DNA from: Blastocatellia bacterium
GTDB lineage: Bacteria > Acidobacteriota > Blastocatellia > Pyrinomonadales > Pyrinomonadaceae
Assembly (NCBI GenBank): GCA_003175865.1
Contig: PSRF01000326.1
Span: forward strand, 1 to 11,719
Length of the DNA: 11,719 bases
Direction: 5' to 3'
A model generated the notes under the pieces. That model saw only the letters and a list, made by a program, of their open reading frames with translations, searched no databases and was not told the origin of the DNA. This document shows positions 1-7,445 of the stretch, in pieces. Numbering within the stretch: position 1 is the stretch's first letter; each line of letters opens with the position of its first letter. A program made the translations under genes and the position numbers.

Positions 1-2
1 TA

Positions 3-110
3 GCCGAACCGAGACCCTCTGAAAACAAGGGCCGCCTTTGGCGTATCGAGGGTAATAATCGATTATCTGATTGGTCCGCGCGTGAGGATGCAGTGGAATG
101 TCTGCAGTGA
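3..110 (+). CDS. possible C-terminal end of an upstream gene (weak)
   Basis: One plus-strand frame is open from the left edge to a TGA at 108-110, giving 35 residues that end in ECLQ. If real, it would overlap the start of the acyltransferase gene by 13 bases, as in a translationally coupled operon. The residues match no family I recognise. A shorter alternative is a frame that stops at 20-22. Nothing else supports a gene here, and an open stretch of this length can arise by chance. Confidence 0.2.
   Translation, partial: AEPRPSENKGRLWRIEGNNRLSDWSAREDAVECLQ
84..87 (+). promoter_or_regulatory. ribosome binding site of the GNAT gene
   Basis: GAGG lies 10 bases upstream of the ATG at 98. It is the only Shine-Dalgarno-like run nearby and supports that start. 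No convincing -10/-35 promoter pair is visible in the first 97 bases. Confidence 0.45.
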
Positions 111-952
111 TTGAATCTTCAAACATCAAAATCCGAGAGATCACTGAACCTGCGGAGATGCGCCCCGTCGAAGATCTACAGAGGGAAGTATGGGGTGTTC
201 CGGATCTTGATGTCGTACCTGTGACGCATCTTGTCGCAACCAAAGAAGCCGGTGGTGTTTTGATTGGGGCATACGATGGCGAAAACCTGGTAGGGTTTGT
301 TTACGGTTTCCCAGCTTTTGAACATGGCCAGATGGCCCATCATTCACACATGTTGGCAGTGAAGCCGGAATATCGCAATTTTGACTTGGGCCGGCGTCTG
401 AAACTTGCACAACGAGAGCATGTAATTGCACAAGGCATCGGATTGATGACCTGGACCTTCGATCCATTGCAAAGCCTGAATGCATATTTCAATTTCTGCA
501 AACTGGGTGTGGTGTCAGATCGATATCTACCGAACTTTTACGGTGAGGACGCTGCGAGTTTCTTGCATCAGACCGGCACTGATCGTTTGTGGATAAGTTG
601 GTTTGTGAACAGCGATCGCGTAAAGAATCGAATTAGCAACGCCGCTGCTGCCTTAGACGCTGGGTCGACTACGCCGTTAGTCGAGGTTACCAACGATGGC
701 TCACCTCGACGCAACGATTTGTCTGCGTCGTTGGCCTACGATCGCACTTCTATAGAGATCCCGGGCGACATCAACTCTTTATACGAAGAGAGCGCGCAGA
801 AAGCTTTTAGCTGGCGAGAAGATACGCGCTGGGCGTTCACCGAAGCCCTTAACGCTGGCTACGTAATCAGTGGTTTCATGCGAGGAAGGCGAGACAGTCA
901 AATGCTTGGAAGTTACTTACTTAGTAAAGCAGAGTTGCTCAGCTTCCGGTAG
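98..952 (+). CDS. COG3375-like GNAT-family N-acyltransferase
   Basis: A 284-residue cytoplasmic protein without signal peptide or membrane helix. The GNAT core covers about residues 10-150. It contains the family-typical stretch HSHMLAVKPEYR (residues 82-93), the acyl-CoA-binding turn at 93-98, and then WTFDPLQSLNAYFN (119-132) and YLPNFYG (143-149). These strongly recall the COG3375 group of predicted GNAT acyltransferases, as does the C-terminal region around 217-275. Relatives of this group occur beside N-succinylamino-acid racemases in gene clusters converting D- to L-amino acids, so N-succinylation or N-acylation of an amino acid is a plausible but unproven activity. The oddity is in the CoA turn: the usual Q/R-x-x-G-x-G/A reads R93-N-F-D96-L-G98, with Asp in place of the first Gly (GAC where GGC would give Gly). 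The gene is followed by 185 bases of palindrome-rich spacer. Family assignment is confident, substrate is not. Confidence 0.85.
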   Translation: MSAVIESSNIKIREITEPAEMRPVEDLQREVWGVPDLDVVPVTHLVATKEAGGVLIGAYDGENLVGFVYGFPAFEHGQMAHHSHMLAVKPEYRNFDLGRRLKLAQREHVIAQGIGLMTWTFDPLQSLNAYFNFCKLGVVSDRYLPNFYGEDAASFLHQTGTDRLWISWFVNSDRVKNRISNAAAALDAGSTTPLVEVTNDGSPRRNDLSASLAYDRTSIEIPGDINSLYEESAQKAFSWREDTRWAFTEALNAGYVISGFMRGRRDSQMLGSYLLSKAELLSFR

Positions 953-1039
953 ATATTTTGTCAACGCAATTCGAATCCTACACAAGGTTATTTGTAGTAC
1001 TTCAGATTGAATCTACAGCGAAGACCCTTGGAATTGCCT

Positions 1040-1052
1040 GCGCGCTGCGCGC
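1040..1052. repeat. short palindrome, 5-bp stem with 3-nt loop
   Basis: GCGCG-CTG-CGCGC is a perfect 5-bp stem closed by a 3-nt loop. The same stem/3-nt loop design recurs at 7465-7591 and 8691-8763, so I read it as a member of that set rather than an isolated accident. A GC-only stem this short is weak evidence alone. Confidence 0.4.
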
Positions 1053-1093
1053 GCGACTAAACCAGAGAACCTCTCGATGGAAAGGATCTGAAT

Positions 1094-1119
1094 ATTCCGC
1101 CGACTGCCGTCGGCGGGAT
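1094..1119 (+). terminator. terminator-like GC hairpin just before the M19 gene
   Basis: An 8-bp perfect stem, CCGCCGAC and GTCGGCGG with loop TGCC, extends to 11 bp through T-G, T-A and A-T pairs. The run TTTT at 1119-1122 follows directly, so the form is that of a rho-independent terminator. It could end the acyltransferase transcript. It also lies only 18 bases before the M19 start codon, so it would sit in the leader of any transcript reading into that gene and could affect its translation. It may alternatively be one of the dispersed palindromic repeats. Confidence 0.5.
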
Positions 1120-1137
1120 TTTCTGGACTGACAGGAA

Positions 1138-2310
1138 ATGAAGGTTCAAAACATACCTATCACAAGGCGAGAGATGCTCAAGCGCTCCGGACTCGCGGCA
1201 ACTGCTGCGATTGCGGTGCCGATGATCAATAAAAGCCGCTATCAGCTTTTCGCCCACGCCGCCACGGAATATACATCCAAGGCCGTGGATCTAATCGGAC
1301 GCTCCACCGTCATCGACATGCTCAGTGTCATGACTCTCGACTTTAACAAAGAAGCTAAGTGGTTTAAGGATCCGGAAACGTTTACAAACGCTGACGTGCA
1401 GCCTTACGTTGACTCAGGTATTAACATCTTCCACCAATCTGTCGGATTGGGTGGACCAACTGCTTACGAGAGTGCGCTGCAGTACTTCGCGCATTGGAAT
1501 GGTTTCATTGCGAATGATGTGGACCACTTCATGCGGATCGACAGCCCTTCAGATCTAAAACGCGTCAAGAAGTCAGGGAAGATCGGAATGCTGCTCGGTT
1601 TGCAGAACTCCGAACACTTTCGTCGACCGGACGACGTAGATTTCTTTCGTGGCTTAGGCCAACGCGTTTCTCAACTGACCTACAACTCAAGAAATCTCAT
1701 CGGCAACGGTTCAACTGAAAGACGCGATGAAGGAATCTCTGATTTCGGTGTAGCGATTATTGAACGAATGAACAAGGTCGGCATGGCTGTTGATGTTTCG
1801 CATTGTGGTGATCGCACAACGCTTGATGCATTCGAAATCTCGAAGAAGCCAGTATTGGTCACGCACTCTAACTGCCGCGCACTCGTGCCGGGTCATCCGC
1901 GTCTGAAAACTGATGAAGCCATCAAGAAAGTTGGAGAGGCTGGCAGTGTGATGGGGATCACCGGTGTGCGAATGTTTGTCAAAGGTGATGAGCCAACAAC
2001 TGTCGAGCATGTGCTTGATCATTTCGATCATGTGCGAAAGCTGATTGGGCCGGAGCACCTCGGTGTTGGCAGTGACATCGATCTCTACGGTTATGACGCG
2101 ATGCCGCCAGAACTGAACAAACAGTTGCGTGCGGGTTACAAGGGAAGTTATGCGTTTCGCGAGAAGATCGATATTGAAGGTCTGAATCATCCGAAACGAA
2201 TGTTTGACCTGACGGAAGGTTTGATTCGTCGAAACTACAGCGAGGCAGACATCCAGGGAATCCTCGGCGGAAACTTTGAGCGAGTACTGACGCAGATTTG
2301 GACCGTCTGA
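1138..2310 (+). CDS. Tat-exported M19 (renal/membrane dipeptidase) family protein, atypical metal site
   Basis: A 390-residue protein with a twin-arginine signal: T9-R10-R11-E12-M13-L14-K15, then a hydrophobic stretch and a probable cleavage near A39-H40-A41. This signal decides the start: the ATG at 1174 would remove the arginines, although the AGGA before 1138 is very close to the codon. The rest is an M19 TIM-barrel: DVSH with H222, VTHSNCRAL with H243 and R247, and GSD with D313, matching the second half of renal dipeptidase closely. The first half departs from it. The classical HxD after V-x-D is replaced by L62-S-V64, and the bridging glutamate falls at Q156 in GLQNSEHF. Family members cleave dipeptides, including ones with a C-terminal D-residue, and some hydrolyse beta-lactams or lactones. 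With three of five metal ligands changed, the activity here may differ or be absent. Family certain, function open. Confidence 0.85.
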   Translation: MKVQNIPITRREMLKRSGLAATAAIAVPMINKSRYQLFAHAATEYTSKAVDLIGRSTVIDMLSVMTLDFNKEAKWFKDPETFTNADVQPYVDSGINIFHQSVGLGGPTAYESALQYFAHWNGFIANDVDHFMRIDSPSDLKRVKKSGKIGMLLGLQNSEHFRRPDDVDFFRGLGQRVSQLTYNSRNLIGNGSTERRDEGISDFGVAIIERMNKVGMAVDVSHCGDRTTLDAFEISKKPVLVTHSNCRALVPGHPRLKTDEAIKKVGEAGSVMGITGVRMFVKGDEPTTVEHVLDHFDHVRKLIGPEHLGVGSDIDLYGYDAMPPELNKQLRAGYKGSYAFREKIDIEGLNHPKRMFDLTEGLIRRNYSEADIQGILGGNFERVLTQIWTV

Positions 2311-2361
2311 CCTCTCCAGAATGATGGTCTTAGGCCCAATGTCACCTGTGGATTTAATGAA

Positions 2362-2368
2362 AGAGGAA
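2362..2368 (+). promoter_or_regulatory. ribosome binding site of the first S12 hydrolase gene
   Basis: AGAGGAA ends 8 bases before the ATG at 2377 and fixes this start. The gap from the preceding stop codon is only 66 bases with no hairpin that I can see, so co-transcription with the M19 gene is likely. Confidence 0.6.
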
Positions 2369-2376
2369 CCAAGAAG

Positions 2377-4173
2377 ATGAAGTATCGACTAATTACGCTG
2401 GTCCTGGTAATTCTGACATTCGTGCCGTTAGCGGCTGCGCAGCAGGCGCCGGGTGCAGATTTTGACGAGTACGTTAATAAGGCCATGAAAGACTGGGGCG
2501 TGCCGGGTGTCGCGATTGCGATCGTGAAGGATGATCGTGTCGTCTTTGCAAAGGGTTACGGCGTGCGAGACCTGAACAAGCCCGAACCGGTGGACGAACA
2601 TACTTTGTTTGCCATCGGATCATCATCAAAGGCTTTCACCGCGGCGTTGGTTGCGATGCTTGTCGATGACAACAAACTCAAGTGGGATGATCCCGTTACA
2701 AAGTACTTGCCGTCGTTTCAACTTTTCGATCCATATAGCACTCGTGAGTTGACGATTACAGATCTCCTGAGTCATCGCAGCGGATTAACGAGGGGCGATT
2801 TGCTCTGGTATGCGTCAGCTTACGACCGCGATGAAGTACTCCGTCGAGTACGTTATCTAAAACCCTCCTGGAGCTTTAGATCCCGCTTTGGCTACCAGAA
2901 CATAATGTTTTTGGCAGCCGGGCAGCTCATTCCATCAATCACTGGCAAGTCATGGGACGATTTTGTGAGAGAGCGAATCTTTGTACCACTCGGGATGAGA
3001 TCAACCAGCACAAGCATTAAAGCTTTATCAAATTCAACAGACGTTGCCAGTCCACATGCCAAGCTGGAAGACAAGGTTCAGGTCGTTGCATGGCGCAATA
3101 TCGACAACATCGCCCCTGCTGGTTCGATCAACTCAAACGTTGAAGACATGGCCCAATGGTTACGCCTTCAATTAGGCGGCGGCGTTTATCAGAACCAACG
3201 ACTACTTAGTTCAGGTGCAGTCAAAGAGATGCACACACCACAGACGATCATTCGTTTGGAAGGAACGCAAACGACACTCTATCCAGCGGCTCATTTTCTC
3301 AGTTATGGCATGGGATGGTTTCTGAGTGACTACCAGGGACGAAAGCTAATTGAACATGGTGGCGCCATCGATGGCATGCGAGCAGAAGTTGCGATGATGC
3401 CTGAAGAGAAGGTCGGGGCAGTCATTCTCACCAACTTAGGCGGAACAATTCTTCCACAGGCTTTGATGTTCAAGATCTTTGACTTCTATCTCAATTCACC
3501 GCAACGCGATTGGAGTGCTGAGATGTTGAAGGCAACGAAGAGTCTTGAAGAACAGGCAAAGGCGGCTGAGAAAAAGAGCGAAGCCGAGCGGGTTCAGGGA
3601 ACCACGCCTTCACTGCCGTTGGAAAAATATGCAGGGACATTCCAAAGCGAGATGTACGGCGAGACGAAGGTCACGCTCGAGAACGCGAAACTGGTAATTC
3701 GTTTTGGTCCAAACTTCACAGGCGAGCTTCAACACTGGAACTACGACACATTTCGCGCCGTCTGGCGCGACCCGATGCAAGGCAAGGGCTTTGTTAGTTT
3801 CAGATTGAATCCGCAAGGTAGGGTCGAGTCAGTGAACATCGAAAACATTTCTGACTTCACTCGCGTACCAGAACCTGCTGGACCAACGTCTGTTGTGCCA
3901 ATGAACGAGACGGAGCTAAAAAAATTCGTTGGCAAATATGCACTCGCGACGCCCCCATTGGAGATAAGCATCGAACTGATTGGTGGGGTGCTGAAAGCGA
4001 ATGTCCCGGGCCAGCCTCTTTATTCATTGACTCCAGTTGGTGCGAATCGCTTTCGTCTTGAAGGTGCGCCAGCTGGTTTCTTCGCACAGTTCGAAATGCT
4101 TGATGGTAAGCCAAAGAGTTTGACACTCGTGCAAGGGGAACGACCAAGCATAGTTTTATTGCCAAAAACATAG
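2377..4173 (+). CDS. secreted S12 (class C beta-lactamase-like) serine hydrolase with two beta-rich C-terminal domains
   Basis: A 598-residue protein with a Sec signal peptide (about 1-21, cut after AAA). The S12 domain spans about 28-375. Its catalytic motifs are S82-S-S-K85 (SxxK, nucleophile Ser82), Y173-Q-N175 (YxN) and H327-G-G329 in the place of the KTG box. HGG is usual for the esterase, D-aminopeptidase and peptidase branches of this fold rather than for true AmpC enzymes. A lysine- and glutamate-rich linker (about 388-408) leads to a DUF3471-like beta domain (about 412-498) and a second, similar beta domain (about 511-597). Members hydrolyse D-amino-acid peptides, esters or amides, and the substrate here cannot be read from sequence. 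The product should act in the periplasm or outside the cell. It lies directly behind the M19 gene and upstream of a second S12 gene, suggesting a shared role in peptide or amide breakdown. Confidence 0.88.
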   Translation: MKYRLITLVLVILTFVPLAAAQQAPGADFDEYVNKAMKDWGVPGVAIAIVKDDRVVFAKGYGVRDLNKPEPVDEHTLFAIGSSSKAFTAALVAMLVDDNKLKWDDPVTKYLPSFQLFDPYSTRELTITDLLSHRSGLTRGDLLWYASAYDRDEVLRRVRYLKPSWSFRSRFGYQNIMFLAAGQLIPSITGKSWDDFVRERIFVPLGMRSTSTSIKALSNSTDVASPHAKLEDKVQVVAWRNIDNIAPAGSINSNVEDMAQWLRLQLGGGVYQNQRLLSSGAVKEMHTPQTIIRLEGTQTTLYPAAHFLSYGMGWFLSDYQGRKLIEHGGAIDGMRAEVAMMPEEKVGAVILTNLGGTILPQALMFKIFDFYLNSPQRDWSAEMLKATKSLEEQAKAAEKKSEAERVQGTTPSLPLEKYAGTFQSEMYGETKVTLENAKLVIRFGPNFTGELQHWNYDTFRAVWRDPMQGKGFVSFRLNPQGRVESVNIENISDFTRVPEPAGPTSVVPMNETELKKFVGKYALATPPLEISIELIGGVLKANVPGQPLYSLTPVGANRFRLEGAPAGFFAQFEMLDGKPKSLTLVQGERPSIVLLPKT

Positions 4174-4190
4174 GCGAACTATTCTGAGCT

Positions 4191-4203
4191 AGTAAGTAAG
4201 TAG
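4191..4203 (+). repeat. short AGTA tandem repeat
   Basis: AGTAAGTAAGTAG is three copies of AGTA plus one base, in the 82-base gap between the two S12 genes. It is too short to assign a role. Confidence 0.3.
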
Positions 4204-4242
4204 CCACTTGATTCGTGCTCTTTAACAGCACATTGCCTCTTC

Positions 4243-4247
4243 AGGAG
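4243..4247 (+). promoter_or_regulatory. ribosome binding site fixing a GTG start
   Basis: AGGAG lies 8 bases before the GTG at 4256. No in-frame ATG with a comparable site exists at the N-terminus, and the signal peptide begins right after this GTG, so the rare start is well supported. Confidence 0.65.
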
Positions 4248-4255
4248 TCATCCTT

Positions 4256-6217
4256 GTGAGAAAACCAATCGCATTAATAATGATCGCCCTGCTTGGTTTA
4301 GTTGTAATGGGCCAAGTCCCGCAAAAGACACCACTGACCAGTAAGGAAGGACCACAACCCGCCAAACCGGAGACTACAAACGGCGCTCGCGAAATGACGG
4401 CAGCTGACGTGGAGGCATTTCTCGATGGATTGGTGCCACTCCAGATCAATCACGACGACATTGCTGGTGCAACAATCGCCGTTGTTAAAGATGGAAAATT
4501 ACTTTTTGCAAAAGGCTATGGTTACGCTGATGTAAAAAACAAGAAACCTGTATCAGCACAAGAAACTTTGTTTCGGCCAGGTTCAATTTCAAAACTCTTC
4601 ACCTGGACGTCGGTCATGCAGTTGTTTGAGCAAGGCAAGCTCGACCTGGATGCAGACGTCAATCGATACCTCGACTTCAAGATTCCCGACGCTTTTGGAA
4701 AACCGATCACTTTGAAAAACATAATGACCCACACACCCGGGTTCGAGGAGCAGATCAAGGATCTCTTCAGCACGAACTCGAGTAGTCCTAACTTGGGTCA
4801 ATATCTAAAGACTCATATTCCCGGCCGCATCTTCCCACCGGGGACGGTTCCTGCCTATTCAAATTACGCAACGGCACTGGCCGGCTACATCGTCGAGCGA
4901 GTATCAGGTACTCCATTTGATCAATACGTCGCAGAAAACATTTTCAAGCCACTCAAAATGAATCACTCGACGTTCGATCAACCGCTGCCGTCAAACCTTG
5001 CTCCGTTGATGTCAAATGGTTATCGCCTGGCGTCGGACGATGCCCAGCCATTTGAAGTAGTCAATCCTTTTCCGGCTGGTAGTCTAAGCAGCAGTGCCAC
5101 TGACATGGCGCAGTTCATGATTGCACACTTGCAGGACGGTCAATTGGCCGATGCGAAAATACTGAAACCTGAAACAGCCCGGTTAATGCACAGCCGCTTG
5201 TTTGGCTTGGACGATGGCGCCAATGCGATGTGCTACGGGTTTTACGAAGAGTCGCGTAATGGACATCGAATCATTGGTCATGGCGGCGATACTGTTTCCT
5301 TTCACAGTGATCTCCATTTGGTTTTGGATCAGAAGGTCGGCTTCTTTGTTTCGTACAACAGTCCCGGACGAGGAGACGGTTCTGGAAGACTAGATCTGTG
5401 GCATGCATTTCTTGACCGTTACTATCCGTACATTCCTCCAGCTGGAAGTTCTTCGACTGCGAAAGATGATGCGAAAGCTGCGTCAGGTACATACATGCTT
5501 AGCCGTCGGAGCGACAATTCGTTCTTGAAAACTGCAGGATTGCTTGGCCAGTTCACTGTGTCGCCAGTTGGCGATGGCGACATTGAGGTGCCGCAGCTCA
5601 CTGGTCCAAACGGCAAGCCGAAGCGCTTCCAAGCGGTTGGGCCAATGACGTTCGTTGAGAAGGGTGGTCAGGACAAACTTATCTTCAAACCTGATCAAAG
5701 TGGTCGAATGGAACTGATCCTGCCGTATCCGTTTTTTGTCGGTCAAAAAATTGGCCCAACACAGAACGGAAAGCTTCTTTTGACGGTTTTAGGCATTTCT
5801 CTTGGGATCATGCTGCTCACACTCATACTCTGGCCCATTGCGTGGTTTGTCAGAAGGCACTACGGGCGGAGACTGGAGTTGAACTCGAGGGAATTGTGGG
5901 TTCGTGTTCTGCTGCGCGTTGTGTTTGCCCTTGATCTAATTTTTGTTGCTGCACTGTTTGGACTGGTGACATACGGCTTGACGCACCTAGAAGTTTTCAG
6001 CGATCGAGGTACTCTATGGTTTCACTTAGTCCAGGTAATTGGTGTCATTGGAGCGATTGGGACGTTGATTGTTCTTATCAACGCAATATTCGCCTGGACA
6101 GGTAAGCGCTGGAGTATCTGGGTCAAGTTGCAGTCAATAGCTTTATTACTCGCGAGTTTGGGACTGTTGTGGTTTGCATTTGCGGGAAATCTCCTGCACT
6201 TTAGTTCAACGTATTGA
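4256..6217 (+). CDS. membrane-anchored S12 serine hydrolase with four C-terminal TM helices
   Basis: A 653-residue protein starting at GTG. An N-terminal hydrophobic segment (about 5-20) acts as signal peptide or anchor. The S12 domain covers about 50-390, with S110-I-S-K113 (nucleophile Ser110), Y201-S-N203 and H342-G-G344. A region of about 405-495 follows, probably another beta-rich domain. Four hydrophobic helices then appear at about 506-530, 549-575, 588-613 and 624-645, the first followed by the basic stretch RRHYGRR (533-539). The catalytic domain should thus face the periplasm, held on the inner membrane. Architectures of S12 plus a multi-helix tail are known among bacterial 'serine hydrolase' proteins of unassigned function. 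It is only distantly similar to its upstream neighbour (both have SxxK, YxN and HGG, but the tails differ), so this is not a recent tandem duplication. Substrate unknown. Confidence 0.87.
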   Translation: MRKPIALIMIALLGLVVMGQVPQKTPLTSKEGPQPAKPETTNGAREMTAADVEAFLDGLVPLQINHDDIAGATIAVVKDGKLLFAKGYGYADVKNKKPVSAQETLFRPGSISKLFTWTSVMQLFEQGKLDLDADVNRYLDFKIPDAFGKPITLKNIMTHTPGFEEQIKDLFSTNSSSPNLGQYLKTHIPGRIFPPGTVPAYSNYATALAGYIVERVSGTPFDQYVAENIFKPLKMNHSTFDQPLPSNLAPLMSNGYRLASDDAQPFEVVNPFPAGSLSSSATDMAQFMIAHLQDGQLADAKILKPETARLMHSRLFGLDDGANAMCYGFYEESRNGHRIIGHGGDTVSFHSDLHLVLDQKVGFFVSYNSPGRGDGSGRLDLWHAFLDRYYPYIPPAGSSSTAKDDAKAASGTYMLSRRSDNSFLKTAGLLGQFTVSPVGDGDIEVPQLTGPNGKPKRFQAVGPMTFVEKGGQDKLIFKPDQSGRMELILPYPFFVGQKIGPTQNGKLLLTVLGISLGIMLLTLILWPIAWFVRRHYGRRLELNSRELWVRVLLRVVFALDLIFVAALFGLVTYGLTHLEVFSDRGTLWFHLVQVIGVIGAIGTLIVLINAIFAWTGKRWSIWVKLQSIALLLASLGLLWFAFAGNLLHFSSTY

Positions 6218-6221
6218 TAGA

Positions 6222-6243
6222 GAACCCTGACGCGTCGGGGTTC
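6222..6243. terminator. hairpin after the second S12 gene
   Basis: GAACCCTGACG faces CGTCGGGGTTC, an 11-bp inverted repeat with one T-G pair that folds with a CGCG loop. It begins 5 bases after the stop codon. The downstream bases (CTTACTTT) are only weakly T-rich, so termination would be partial. It overlaps most of the 46-base gap to the aminotransferase and could separate expression of the two genes. Confidence 0.45.
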
Positions 6244-6263
6244 CTTACTTTGGATGAATAGTT

Positions 6264-7445
6264 ATGCCAGGAATAGCAACAAAAGAAATGACATCAAGAA
6301 CGCAACCCGACATCAGAACTATCACAAGATTGGTCCCGTCAAGTGGGAACCTTGTGCAGGGACAATCTGAATTGGCGATCAATCCAGAACTTGCAAAAGC
6401 TGCGAGTGAGTTGATCAGCGCGAGTCGAAACCATTACAGCCCAGCAGAGGGAGTCACAGAGTTACGAGAGGCCGTCGCGAAGAAGATTGCCTTGTTTAAT
6501 AATATCGAAGTAGATCCAAAGGCTGCGCCGCTGCAGTTGTTAATAACCTCAGGTGCGACAGCGGCGCTGATTGCGATCGCGCATACTTATCTGAAAGATT
6601 CTTCGGCACTCGTTTTTGAACCTTACTATCCGTATCACCGTCGGATCCTCAATGAGTTGGGTGGTACTACGAATGTTTTGCCTTTGCGTGGTGAAAATCT
6701 GGAACTCGATGTGGATGAGTTACGCGAGAGTTGTCGTGAGTGGAAGAATCGTTCGCACCGTCCACTACGCGCCATCATAGCCTGCACGCCTGCCAATCCA
6801 ACCGGTAAGGTATTCAGCAAAGCAGAACTCGAATGCATCGCCGCTGTTTGTAATGAGTTTGATCTTTTGTGCATCGCCGACGAGGTGTACGAACATTATG
6901 TCGTTGGTGACAAACCACACACCTCGATTGCGACACTTGAGGGCATGTGGGAGAGAACGATTACGGTGAACTCGTTTTCTAAATCGTGGAACATTTCCGG
7001 TTGGCGGCTCGGTTACGTCTACGGACACGCTTCACTCATTGCAGCACTCAACAACACTAACAATGTGTTCTATGTCTGTTCTCCAACACCTCTGCAACTC
7101 GCACTCGCTCAAGTGCTCATGTCGGATCCGAATTATTACGCTGCACTACGAGACAAGTTCAGTGCTAAGCGACACGTTGCGGTAGATGCCCTGATGAAGG
7201 CAGGCTTTGGAATTTACGAATCGGGATCTGCATTCTACATTTGGGCAAAAATTCCTGACGGTTACGGCGAAGCGACTGAATTCAATCAGATGCTATTGCG
7301 CAATGGCGTAGCAGGTGTACCCGGTGGGGCGTTTGCCGATACCGACGAATATCAACAGTACATGCGCTTCTGTATCGCGCGTGAGGATGAGATTCTCCAC
7401 GGGGCACTCGAAAAAATTCAAAACGCAGTTCGTAACACGGCATAG
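6264..7445 (+). CDS. PLP-dependent class I/II aminotransferase
   Basis: A 393-residue cytoplasmic enzyme of fold type I, of the normal length for aspartate, aromatic or kynurenine aminotransferase-like proteins. Visible features are NHYSPAEGVTELREA (56-70), the phosphate-binding TSGATA (95-100), TPANPTGKVF with N178 (175-184), DEVYEHY with D206 and Y209 (206-212), NSFSKSWNISGWRLG with the Schiff-base Lys240 and Arg248 (236-250), and Arg368 in MRFC, the expected carboxylate-binding arginine. It should transfer the amino group of an amino acid to a 2-oxo acid. Sequence alone does not tell aspartate, methionine, aromatic or kynurenine specificity, and nothing marks it as a D-amino-acid transaminase, which belongs to a different fold. 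No clear ribosome binding site precedes ATG 6264. The ATG at 6288 is an alternative and would remove eight unconserved residues. It may process amino acids released by neighbouring hydrolases. Confidence 0.9.
   Translation: MPGIATKEMTSRTQPDIRTITRLVPSSGNLVQGQSELAINPELAKAASELISASRNHYSPAEGVTELREAVAKKIALFNNIEVDPKAAPLQLLITSGATAALIAIAHTYLKDSSALVFEPYYPYHRRILNELGGTTNVLPLRGENLELDVDELRESCREWKNRSHRPLRAIIACTPANPTGKVFSKAELECIAAVCNEFDLLCIADEVYEHYVVGDKPHTSIATLEGMWERTITVNSFSKSWNISGWRLGYVYGHASLIAALNNTNNVFYVCSPTPLQLALAQVLMSDPNYYAALRDKFSAKRHVAVDALMKAGFGIYESGSAFYIWAKIPDGYGEATEFNQMLLRNGVAGVPGGAFADTDEYQQYMRFCIAREDEILHGALEKIQNAVRNTA

Larger units (their letters stand above)
953..1137 (+). other. palindrome-containing intergenic spacer
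   Basis: This 185-base gap between the acyltransferase and the M19 gene holds no credible ORF. Its second half has two inverted repeats, at 1040-1052 and 1094-1119, listed separately. The motif ACTAAACCAGAG at 1056-1067 resembles ACTAACCTTAGAG at 7531-7543 behind another GC-rich palindrome. I could not identify a promoter with confidence. Confidence 0.5.

Noticed and set aside
33..43. Palindrome CGCC-TTT-GGCG near the left edge
   Set aside because: Only a 4-bp stem; it has the 3-nt-loop form of the other palindromes but is too short to separate from chance.
141..485. Minus-strand 114-codon frame inside the GNAT gene
   Set aside because: It lies wholly antisense to a well-conserved GNAT core, has no ribosome binding site I can see and no recognisable domain.
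1711..2190. Minus-strand 159-codon frame inside the M19 gene
   Set aside because: Antisense shadow; the plus strand encodes conserved M19 motifs throughout this stretch.
2377..6217. A pair of beta-lactamase resistance genes
   Set aside because: Both have SxxK and YxN, but HGG replaces the KTG box and both carry extra C-terminal domains. Generic S12 hydrolases are a better description; no ampR-type regulator is present.
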